Below, piece by piece: positions 56,180 through 64,000 of a DNA stretch of 64,000 nucleotides. The position numbers were made by a program, and so were the translations under genes. The notes under the pieces are model-generated. The model worked only from the letters and a program-made list of their open reading frames with translations. It did not search any database and had not been told where the DNA came from. Position 1 is the stretch's first letter. Each line of letters starts with the position of its first letter. Source of the stretch: Candidatus Dechloromonas phosphorivorans. GTDB lineage: Bacteria; Pseudomonadota; Gammaproteobacteria; Burkholderiales; Rhodocyclaceae. The DNA is taken from assembly GCA_016709495.1 (NCBI GenBank), contig JADJMS010000015.1:1-64000 (forward strand), given 5' to 3'.

Positions 56180-57707
56180 TGGTAGATATGCTGCGCCATC
56201 TTCCCGACTGGGTTTGGCTGGTGCCGGGCTTGCCCCTGCTGGCGCTGAGCATCACCGGCTTGCGGGTACTGCTGGGCCGGGCGACGGGTGATGCCGCCGA
56301 ACCGCTGACCGCGCGGCTTGCTTCGCTGGCTGCATTTGGCGGCCTGTTGCTTTTGCTGGCGCTGGATCTGCTGGCCGTGCTGGACGAAGTGCCTGGGCAT
56401 CGCGTTGTCGCCTACTGGTTTTCCGGCAGCAATTGGCAGGGCAGTTTTTCCTATTTGATGGATGAGCTCTCGCTCAGTCTGGCCACCTTGGTCGCCTTGA
56501 TCGGCTGGCTGGTAATGCGCTTTTCGGCCAATTACCTGCACCGCGAGGCGGGCTTTCATCGCTTCTTCATCATTCTGTCTTTCTTCCTGGCCGGCATCCA
56601 GCTTGTGTTGCTCGCCGGCAATGGTTTGCTCGCCTTCGTTGGTTGGGAAATGTGCGGCATGTCATCCTTCCTGCTCATTGGCTACGCCTGGCAACGACCG
56701 GTGGCAACCGGCAATGCCCTCTTTGCCTTTGTCACCAATCGCGGGGGCGATGCCGGTTTTCTCCTCGCTTTGGGGCTGGCAGCGAACTGGTTGGGCAGTT
56801 TTGATTGGCAGGCGATCAATCAATCAGGCGTGTTGACCCTGGTCAACGCTCGTTTGCTGGTGCTCGGCTTTGTCATTGCCGCGCTGGCCAAATCGGCGCA
56901 ACTGCCGTTCACGCCGTGGATCAGTCGCGCGCTGGAGGGGCCAACGCCGTCATCGGCGATTTTTTACGGCGCAGTCATGGTCCATGCCGGTGTGTATTTA
57001 TTGCTGCGTCTGTCGCCCTTGCTTGCCCAGGTGCCGGACGTCATGCTGGGTCTGGTGGCGGTTGGCTTGATGACCGCAATCTATGCCTGGCTGTGCGGTT
57101 TGGTGCAGACCGATGTCAAATCGGCGCTGATTTTCGCCACGGTTTTTCAGGTGTCCTTGATGATCGTTGCCATCGGCCTGGGCTGGACGACACTGGCTAC
57201 CGTGCATCTTGGTCTGCATGCCGCCTGGCGGGCCTGGCAGTTTTTGCTGGCGCCCTCCTGGCTGAGCTTGACCCGTGGTCGTCCGGCTCCGGCGCCAGCC
57301 TGGTTGCGCCAACGCCAGTGGCTCTATACCGCCGCGCGCTGCAACGTTTCTGGCTCGACAAGATAGCGGCCGATTTGCTGGTCAAACCCACCATGTCGTT
57401 TGCCCAGGATGCCCGTGGTTTGGAAGAAAACTTTATTGACCGCCTGCTCGGCGATCCCGGACGCGGCAAACCGGTGCATGTCGAGCGTCCGCTGGTCATG
57501 GCGGATGGTCTGCCCGGTCGAGCGCTGGCCAGCGTGTCGGAAATTCTGGAGCGGCTGGAAAATCGTCTGCTGCTGCGCGGTCGGGGCGGGTCGGCGGAGC
57601 AATTATTGCAGCGGTTGGGCAATTACCTGCGGATTGTTGAAAACCTGCTCGAACAGCCGCGCTATTTGATGATGGCGGTGATGGCGACTTTTGTGGTGAT
57701 CCTCTAA
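56176..57707 (+). CDS. dabB: DabB-like ND5/NuoL-type membrane subunit (frameshifted)
   Basis: About 510 residues, the nearest match to DabB, the proton-conducting partner of DabA. It has the conserved Glu in FVGWEMCGMSSFLLIGYAW and Lys in ALAKSAQLPFTPWISRALEGPTPSSA, as in ND5 proteins. The frame breaks between about 57240 and 57320 and resumes as APTPVALYRRALQRFWLDKIAADLLVKP, ending at 57707. The start overlaps the dabA stop by four bases and the stop overlaps the next start (TAATG), so the genes are translated together. Confidence 0.85.
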
Positions 57708-59207
57708 TGGGCGGTTTGTCAGAAATTTTCTGGAACGAACAGACGGGTCTGCCGCTGTTGCTGATGCTGCAATTGCTCCCCTTGCTGGGTGCTTTGCTCG
57801 TTCTGGCCCTGGGCGAGCGTTTGAGCGCCGTGCTGGTCGGCAAAGTCTTTGCGCTGGCTGAATTGTTGCTCGGCATCGTCGCCGTCAGTCGAATCAACCC
57901 AACTTTGCCTGCCCTGCAACTGGCCGAACGTTTTGAGCCGTTGGCCTATCATGTTGCGGTCGACGGCCTGAGTATGGTCTTTTTATTGCTCACCGCCTTG
58001 CTCACCTTTTTGATGACCCTGTACGGCATGAGCCGCGGCATGATCTCTCCGGGCCGGCTGTTCGCCGTGCTACTGCTCGCTGAAGCCGGGCTGGTCGGCA
58101 TGCTGGTCACAGTCAATGTCGCCTGGTTTGCCGCGTTTTTCGGCGCTCGAATTATGGGCGGTGACTTTTCTGCTTAGGCGCTGGGCTTCTTCACGCGCCG
58201 AAATTCAGGCCTTGGCCCGTTTCGTTCAATATCAGGCTTTCGGCTGGGTGCTCTTTGCCGCTGGCTGCCTGGTGCTGGGCTGGGGCCATGCCGATGCCAC
58301 CGGCGGTTTCTGGAGCTTTGATCTCTTTGATCTTGCCGAGCACCTGACCTCTGGCAAATACCAGACGGCAGCTTTCTACCTTCTGTTCTACGGCCTGGCC
58401 GTTCGCACCCCGCTTTTCCCGCTACATGGCTGGTTGCCGAACATGGCGCAACATGGACTGATTGCGGTGGCGCCGGCGCTGATGGTCGGCGTCAAGGTCG
58501 GTATTTACGGCATGCTGCGCTTTGTCCTGCCGCTGACGCCGGATGCCGTTCAATACTGGCAGCCCTACGTCGTCGGCTTCGCCATGGCCGGCGTTTTCTT
58601 CACCGCAGCGCTCGCCTTCCAGCAAACCAACCTGCGCCGTCTGCTCGCTTTTGCCGTGGTCAGCCACACCAGCCTGCTGGTCATTGGTGTTTTCAGCCTG
58701 CACGAATCGGGCATTCAGGGGGCGGTTCTGCTCGCCGCCAACTTCGGACTGGCGGTGACCGGCATGTGGTTCATCGTCGGTTTCGTCTTCCGCCGCACCG
58801 GTACGACAGAGTTGAACGAACTCTCCGGCCTCTTCGAGCGTATCCCTTTTCTCGCCATTGCCTTCCTCAGCTTTGGTCTGGCCATCGTCGGCATGCCCGG
58901 TACGCCGGGTTTCGATGCTGCTCACCTGATTCTCGAAGGCTCTATCGACAGTTTTGGTGCCTTGCCGACGGTTGCGACGGCGCTCGGTAACGTCGCTGCC
59001 GCCGGTTTTCTGCTCTGGGCTTTTCAGCGCGCCTTTCTCAGTCAGGCACGGCAGGGCGGCCATGATGTCGATAAAACGCTGCCGATGGAATATGTCGTCT
59101 GCGGCATTGCCCTGGCCGCCATGCTGGCCATCGGCTTCTTCACCGAGCCCTGGCTCTATCTGACAGAAACGGCCAGTCAGGCGATGGCGGCGAGGTTTCA
59201 TCGATGA
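57707..59207 (+). CDS. Second ND4/NuoM-like subunit, Lys-to-Arg variant (frameshifted)
   Basis: About 500 residues when rejoined. The first part (MGGLSEIFWNEQTGLPLLLMLQLLP ... VTVNVAWFAAFF) shifts near 58140, in a T run, into SALELWAVTFLLRRWASSRAEIQAL. The conserved Glu is present (ALELWAV), but the key Lys in the channel is Arg (GLAVRTPLFPLHGWLPN). It is thus a diverged antiporter subunit. It overlaps the next gene by four bases. Confidence 0.82.
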
Positions 59208-60659
59208 GCATCCCGCTGCTTACACTGATGATCTTCACGCCGCTGGCCGGCGCAGCACTGCTCTGGTTGATGCCGGTCCGGCTTTCCCGCTACGTGACTG
59301 CTGCGGCCATGCTGCTCACCTTGTCAGCCGCCTCGGCGGTGATCGTAGCTTATGACCCGGCTGGTACGCTTCCAGCTGCTGGAACGGGTATCGTGGATTG
59401 CCAGTCTCAATGTGCAGTATCTTGTTGCGGTCGACGGCCTTTCAGTGCTCTTTTTGCCGGCTACCGCGCTACTTTTTCTCGGTTCGCTGGTCGCCAGCTG
59501 GAACGCTGTCGCCGATGCGCCGCGCTTTCATTACAGCCTGCTCCTCTTGTTCATGACCTGCACGCTGGGGATTTTCTGCGCCCTCGACAGCATCCTCTTT
59601 TTCTTTTTCTGGGAACTGACGCTAATCCCCCTCTACTTCCTGCTTGGGCGCTGGGGTGTAGTCAGCGGTTGTCAGCGCGTCGCGGCGCGTTACGTCCTGA
59701 TCATGCTCAGTGCTGGTCTGCCCTTACTGGTTGCTTTCGTGATTCTGGCGGCCAGCCAGCCGGTGCCGACATTCGATGTGATTGTCTTGCTCGCAGCGCC
59801 TTTGCCGCGCAGTACACAGAGCGCTGTCTTTCTGTTGTGTTTGATCGGTTTTGCCGTCAAAGTGCCGCTGGTGCCCTTGCATACTTGGTTGCCGCAGTTT
59901 GCGCTGGCAGCGCCAGGCTCGCTGACGGCGCTGTTGGTGGGACTGAAACTGGGCGCCTACGGCCTGATCCGCTTTGCCATTCCACTAGCGCCGGATGCAG
60001 CGCTTGATCTGCACTGGCTGCTCGCCGGCCTCGGTACGCTGACCCTGATTTACGGTGCCGTCAGCATGCTCGCCCAAAGCAATCTGCGCGTTGCGCTGGC
60101 CTACGCCAGCATCTGCCACGTTGGCCTCGCCGTGCTCGGTCTGGCGGCCTTTACGGCGCAAGCGGTACAGGGCGCGGTAGCCTTGTTGCTCAGTTTCGCG
60201 GTGGCCACCGGTGGCGCTTTGCTGCTGCTCGAATTTCTCCGCCAACGCACTGGGTCGACCGATGTGCACAGTCTTGGTGGTGCGGCCAAAACCATGCCAC
60301 TACTGGCCAGCGGCCTGTTCGTCTGTGGCATGGCCGGGGTGGGCATGCCGGGAACCAGCAGTTTCCCCGGCGAGTTCCTGCTTATTCTGGCCGCCCTGCA
60401 AAGCCATACCGGTGCCGGCATGGCTGCCTTGTTCGGCCTTTCCATTGCTGCCGGCGGCTTCCTCTCGCTCTACCGCAAGGCTTTTTTTGGGCCAGTAGTC
60501 CACCGTGAAGTGGCTGATGCCCGCGATCTGCGGCCACGTGAATGGGCGGTGCTGATTATCGTCATTGCGCTGGTCGCCAGTATTGGTCTCTATCCGATTC
60601 CCTGGCTGGAAATCGTTCGTCCCTCCGCCGAAGCCTGGGCCGCCGGGCTGGTGCGCTAA
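59204..60659 (+). CDS. Third ND4/NuoM-like subunit (frameshifted near the start)
   Basis: About 485 residues after bridging. The start MSIPLLTLMIFTPLAGAALLWLMP runs to VIVAYDP, then shifts between 59350 and 59375 into VRFQLLERVSWIASLNVQYLVAVDGLS and continues to 60659. It keeps the Glu (FFFFWELTLIPLYFLLGRWG) and the Lys (GFAVKVPLVPLHTWLPQ) of pump subunits. It is the last gene of the cluster, 16 bases before the YkgJ gene. Confidence 0.85.
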
Positions 60660-60674
60660 GCTACTCAGGAATTC

Positions 60675-61199
60675 ATGTCGAAACTATTTGAGCTGCACCG
60701 TGCCATTGATGCGCGCGTCGACAACATCCGTGACAATCGTCCCGACTGGCTTTGCGGTAAAGGTTGCGACAATTGTTGCCGACGACTCGCGGAGGTGCCG
60801 CAACTGACGGCAGCGGAATGGGACTTGCTGCGCCGAGGGTTGGGCACTTTGCCCGCCGATCGCCTGCATGAAATCAGTCGCGACATGGCGGCGCTAAGCA
60901 GCCAAAGCGCGCGGCCGCTTGTTTGCCCCCTGCTTGAAGAGTCCTCCGGCGCCTGTCCGGTTTATCTCCAACGGCCCATTGCCTGCCGTACCTACGGTTT
61001 TTACGCCCAGCGCGAGCTGGGGCTTTATTGTCACGAGATCGAAACCCAGGTAAGCAATGGTGTTCTAGCGGATGTTGTCTGGGGTAATCACGATGCAATC
61101 GATCAGCAGCTCAAAGTTCTGGGTGAAAGCAAGCCGCTGACCGAGTGGTTTTTATCCTGGGAACACAACGAACAAATACAAAAGGCAAAGCAGCAATGA
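60675..61199 (+). CDS. YkgJ-family Cys-cluster protein
   Basis: A 174-residue cytosolic protein with the CGKGCDNCC cluster (about residues 27-35), then CPLLEESSGACPVYLQRPIACRTYGF, typical of the YkgJ/UPF0153 family thought to bind zinc or iron. Function is unknown. It follows the dab-type cluster closely and overlaps the methyltransferase gene by four bases (ATGA), so it may be co-transcribed. Confidence 0.8.
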   Translation: MSKLFELHRAIDARVDNIRDNRPDWLCGKGCDNCCRRLAEVPQLTAAEWDLLRRGLGTLPADRLHEISRDMAALSSQSARPLVCPLLEESSGACPVYLQRPIACRTYGFYAQRELGLYCHEIETQVSNGVLADVVWGNHDAIDQQLKVLGESKPLTEWFLSWEHNEQIQKAKQQ

Positions 61200-62218
61200 C
61201 ATTTACCCGCAAACCCGATGTTTGCCAGACCACTGGTTCAGCCGAGCTGGCGATGCTGGATGTCTATATGCCAATGATGAAATCGGCAGCAATCATTTCT
61301 GCCGGGCAGTTAGGGCTGTTCGAGGCGCTGGCCAACGGGCCGCTGGCACTTAATGCGCTGGCCGAGAAAATTCAGTCCAGTGCGCAAGGAACCGTTGCAC
61401 TGGCTGATTTCTTGGTGACGTTGGGCTATCTGGAAAAACAGGGCGAGTCATTCACCAACACACCCAGCACGCAACGCTGGTTTACCAGTCAGGGTCAGAT
61501 CGATTACACGCCCGGCCTGCTGTGGACGAAGGAAGCCTGGCCGATGATGGGCGCGCTGGGTGAGGCGGTGCGCAGTGGCAAGCCGGAGAAAACATTGTGG
61601 CAGGCGATGGTCGAGAAACCGCAACTCGGTCATCTGTTCGCTTCGTACATGGCCGCTTTCGCGCAGGATTTAGGCCCAGATCTGATCAAGCATGTGCCGG
61701 TTGCCCCTGAGCAAACCCGCCTGCTCGATCTCGGCGGCTCGCACGGCCTGCACTCAATTCGGTTCTGCCAGCACTATCCGCAGCTCAGCGCGCAAATTGT
61801 CGATCTGCCCAGCGCTTTGATGCAAACCCCGGCCAGCATTGCCCAGGCGCAATTGTCAGACCGTATCACCTTGAGTCCGGGCGATTTGCTCGAACATGAC
61901 TGGGGCCGCGAGCATGATCTGGTCTTCTATCTCTCGGTCGCGCATAACCATACGGCGGCAGACAATCGCCGGGTGATTCAGCGCATTGCTGAATCACTGA
62001 GGCCCGGCGGCTTGCTGGTCATCCATGAATATCTGGCCGAACGACCGCTCAATGCGCTGCAGGCAGCCTTCCGCCTGACTTTGCTCTTTGAAACAGGGAC
62101 GCAGACCCATGCGCCGGAAGATTACGCCGAGTGGCTAAGCGCCGCCGGATTTACCTCGATGACGCGCATCGATCTTGATCCGCTTGAAAAGGGTTCGCTG
62201 ATCCTGGCGCGGCGCTAG
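61196..62218 (+). CDS. SAM-dependent O-methyltransferase, Methyltransf_2 type
   Basis: A 340-residue enzyme with an N-terminal winged-helix dimerisation domain (KSAAIISAGQLGLFEALANGPLALNALAEKI) and a Rossmann methyltransferase domain with the SAM loop LLDLGGSHGLHSIRF (about residue 175) and LRPGGLLVIHEYL. It resembles the acetylserotonin/hydroxyneurosporene group. The substrate cannot be read from the sequence. I start at the ATG at 61196 that overlaps the YkgJ stop; an earlier in-frame ATG lies deep inside that gene. Confidence 0.82.
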   Translation: MTFTRKPDVCQTTGSAELAMLDVYMPMMKSAAIISAGQLGLFEALANGPLALNALAEKIQSSAQGTVALADFLVTLGYLEKQGESFTNTPSTQRWFTSQGQIDYTPGLLWTKEAWPMMGALGEAVRSGKPEKTLWQAMVEKPQLGHLFASYMAAFAQDLGPDLIKHVPVAPEQTRLLDLGGSHGLHSIRFCQHYPQLSAQIVDLPSALMQTPASIAQAQLSDRITLSPGDLLEHDWGREHDLVFYLSVAHNHTAADNRRVIQRIAESLRPGGLLVIHEYLAERPLNALQAAFRLTLLFETGTQTHAPEDYAEWLSAAGFTSMTRIDLDPLEKGSLILARR

Positions 62219-62220
62219 TC

Positions 62221-62562
62221 TCACAGTTTCTTGACGAATTCCGACTTCAACTGCATGGCGCCAATGCCGTCAATTTTGCAGTCGATGTCATGGTCACCGT
62301 CGATCAGGCGGATGTTCTTGACCTTGGTGCCAACCTTGACGACGGATGAAGAGCCCTTGATCTTGAGATCCTTGATCACCGTCACGCTGTCGCCATCCTG
62401 CAGCACGTTGCCGTTGGAATCTTTCCAGACGCGCGCTTGTTCGACATTTTCGGCCGCGCCATCCTTGCTCCATTCATGAGCACATTCCGGGCAAACGTAC
62501 ATATCGCCTTGCTCGTAGGTGTATTCCGATTTGCAGGCCGGGCAGTTGGGTAAAGCACTCAT
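62221..62562 (-). CDS. yjdM: YjdM/PhnA-type zinc-ribbon protein
   Basis: A 113-residue protein with an N-terminal zinc ribbon (LPNCPACKSEYTYEQGDMYVCPECAHEW) and a C-terminal SH3-like domain (DGDSVTVIKDLKIKGSSSVVKVGTKVKNI), the layout of E. coli YjdM (formerly PhnA). Its function is not settled; a role in phosphonate use is not supported by neighbours here. It converges on the methyltransferase gene with two bases between the stops. Confidence 0.9.
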   Translation of the reverse strand: MSALPNCPACKSEYTYEQGDMYVCPECAHEWSKDGAAENVEQARVWKDSNGNVLQDGDSVTVIKDLKIKGSSSVVKVGTKVKNIRLIDGDHDIDCKIDGIGAMQLKSEFVKKL

Positions 62563-62574
62563 GGGGTTTCCTTT

Positions 62575-64000
62575 TTAATAATCTTCGTCACTGCCGCCCA
62601 TCAGGCTCGGCAGCAAAATGTAGGCGCGCTTGAGGGCGCTGGTCAGGTCGACGCAAACGTTGTCGTCGCCCAGGTGATCGATGAAGCCGGAGCGATAAAG
62701 CAGCGAGCCGGGCTGTGAATTGAGACCACAGACGAGCAGCGTGCAGCCGCGTTTTTGCAATTTGTCACGCAGGCTTTCGAGGCCTTCAAGGCCGGTTGTG
62801 TCGAGTTGAATCAGGCGGGCCATGTCGAGAATGACGACTTCCGGATGGCCGGCGGATGGGTCAAGCAGTTCTTCCAGCTTGTTCACCGCGCCAAAGAACA
62901 GCGAACCGAACAGCTGCCAGGCGGCAACGCGCATTGTCCCGTCCGGGTAGAGAAACTGTGGCTCGTCTGCTTCCTCGGTCAGCGGCAGGCGCTCGATGCG
63001 CGTCAGTTCCGACATGCGATAGATGAAGAACAGGCTGGCCAGCACCATGCCAAGTTCGACGGCGATGGTCAGGTCGAAAACCACGGTGACAAAGAAGGTG
63101 ACGAGCAGAATCACGCGGTAATTGTAGGTGTAGCGGCGCAGCTCCAGAAAATGGTGCCATTCAGCCATGTTGACCGCAACAACCATAACGATGGCCGACA
63201 AGGTGGCAAGCGGCACATAGGAGGCCAGCGGTGCAGCGATAAGTACAATCCCGAGCAATACCAGCGCGTGGATGATGCCGGCAATCGGCGTCCGTCCGCC
63301 GGTCTTGACGTTGGTCGAGGTGCGGGCAATGGCGCCGGTTGCGGCAAAGCCGCCAAACAGGGGGGCGGCAATATTGGCCAGGCCTTGGGCGACCAATTCC
63401 TGATTGGGGTCGTGGCGGTCGTCGATCTGGCTATCGGCGACGCGCGCCGAGAGCAGTGATTCGATGGCGCCAAGCAAGGCAATGGTGATGGCTGGCGAGA
63501 TCAGCTTGCCGAAATCGTGGATCGACAGGCTGGGGAAGCCGATATTGGGCAGCTCCTGCGGGATACCATTGAAGCGGCTACCGATGGTTTCGACCGGTAG
63601 ATTGAACAGAAATGAAACCAGCGTGCCGACAATAAGTACAACTAACGGCCCTGGCGCGCGGCGCATGAAGGCAAAGCGTTGCGCCAGACGATTGTAGGAG
63701 AGCAGGAAAACGAAGCAGACCGAGGCCAGCGCCAGCGTTGGCAGATCAACGGTGTGGGCATTGGCGGCGAGAGTCTTGATCCGGCCAAAGAATTCGGCGG
63801 GCAGGTTGTCGATTTGCAACCCGAAAAAATCCTTTATCTGGGCGAGAAAAATCACCACGGCAATACCGTTGGTGAAACCGATGACGACGGTCACCGGGAT
63901 GAAGCGGATCAGTTGCCCCATGCGCGCCAGCCCCATCGCCAGCAAAAACACGCCGGCCAGCATGGTGGCGCCCATCAGGTTGGCAAAGCCGTGAATGGCG
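62575..64000 (-). CDS. SulP-family anion transporter with STAS domain (5' end outside)
   Basis: The frame is open to the window edge, so the N-terminus is missing. The visible part has about eight hydrophobic segments, including RFIPVTVVIGFTNGIAVVIFLAQ and the SLLSARVADSQIDDRHDPNQELVAQGLANI signature of SulP/SLC26, and ends in a STAS domain (about the last 110 residues; EVVILDMARLIQLDTTGLEGLESL). SulP proteins carry sulfate, bicarbonate or other anions. Because it is near the dab-type cluster, bicarbonate is possible, but a gene on the other strand separates them. A one-mismatch 12-mer lies at 63169-63180. Confidence 0.88.
   Translation of the reverse strand, partial: AIHGFANLMGATMLAGVFLLAMGLARMGQLIRFIPVTVVIGFTNGIAVVIFLAQIKDFFGLQIDNLPAEFFGRIKTLAANAHTVDLPTLALASVCFVFLLSYNRLAQRFAFMRRAPGPLVVLIVGTLVSFLFNLPVETIGSRFNGIPQELPNIGFPSLSIHDFGKLISPAITIALLGAIESLLSARVADSQIDDRHDPNQELVAQGLANIAAPLFGGFAATGAIARTSTNVKTGGRTPIAGIIHALVLLGIVLIAAPLASYVPLATLSAIVMVVAVNMAEWHHFLELRRYTYNYRVILLVTFFVTVVFDLTIAVELGMVLASLFFIYRMSELTRIERLPLTEEADEPQFLYPDGTMRVAAWQLFGSLFFGAVNKLEELLDPSAGHPEVVILDMARLIQLDTTGLEGLESLRDKLQKRGCTLLVCGLNSQPGSLLYRSGFIDHLGDDNVCVDLTSALKRAYILLPSLMGGSDEDY
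63169..63180 (-). repeat. Uptake-sequence-like 12-mer variant, one mismatch
   Basis: GTTGCGGTCAAC on the minus strand inside the SulP gene, followed after 16 bases by ATTTTCT. The inner A/T patch is weak. Confidence 0.45.

Noticed and set aside
57953..59435. Two copies of GTTGCGGTCGAC (57953 and 59424) as extra uptake-type motifs
   Set aside because: Both encode the same conserved VAVDGLS segment of paralogous membrane subunits, so protein constraint explains them.
1..64000. tRNA genes, CRISPR arrays, insertion sequences or prophage
   Set aside because: I saw no tRNA-like cloverleaf, no direct-repeat array, and no transposase or integrase apart from chromosomal XerD.

Overview
The window looks like chromosomal DNA of a betaproteobacterium of the Rhodocyclales (Dechloromonas/Azonexus-like). 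This is an inference from gene content: diverging plsY-folB, the leuS-lptE-holA order, a PEP-CTERM exported protein, c-di-GMP enzymes with a DUF3391 domain, a Dcu carrier, and the general protein style. I see no rRNA, tRNA, CRISPR, insertion sequence or prophage, and no gene-free stretch longer than 300 bases.

Layout. 1-4.7 kb: LysR regulator, plsY, folB, CBS protein, ybaK, xerD, ogt. 4.9-8.4 kb: amino-acid ABC transporter and an MFS permease. 8.4-17.9 kb: caspase-like protein, glutaryl-CoA dehydrogenase, proA, a small Cys-rich protein, holA-lptE-leuS, and a FecR/SPOR protein. 17.9-28.7 kb: uvrD, a quinone oxidoreductase-TAXI-ParA operon, three c-di-GMP turnover proteins and a decayed CHAT-domain gene. 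28.8-33.5 kb: a YhaJ/YhaK/WrbA redox group, a double-receiver protein and a Dcu carrier. 33.5-39.9 kb: PEP-CTERM protein, a GT39/BNR/membrane-protein operon, an outer-membrane barrel and an enoyl-CoA hydratase. 40-45.8 kb: dnaE, a soluble chemotaxis receptor and a peroxiredoxin. 46-51.5 kb: tonB-exbB-exbD-siderophore receptor-PepSY operon. 51.7-60.7 kb: a DabA (DUF2309) inorganic-carbon cluster with one ND5-like and three ND4-like membrane subunits. 60.7-64 kb: YkgJ protein, O-methyltransferase, YjdM and a SulP transporter cut by the window end.

Two things stand out. First, a non-palindromic 12-mer, GTTACGGTCAAC, occurs exactly seven times and with one mismatch about seven more times. At most copies it is followed on the same side, about 15 bases on, by an A/T tract, often with another A/T patch one helical turn earlier. 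That is the architecture of the Haemophilus DNA uptake sequence (core plus two phased A/T segments), here with a different core and in a lineage not known to have one. It is the best candidate for something undescribed. Second, the DabA cluster carries four antiporter-like subunits rather than the single DabB of the two-gene systems.

Caution on sequence quality. At least ten otherwise conserved genes (plsY, holA, leuS, an HD-GYP gene, the pirin gene, the PEP-CTERM gene, dabA and three antiporter-like genes) carry one or two single-base shifts, several in short homopolymers. Essential genes are among them, so most are probably assembly errors rather than real pseudogenes. Coordinates for those genes are given across the shift.
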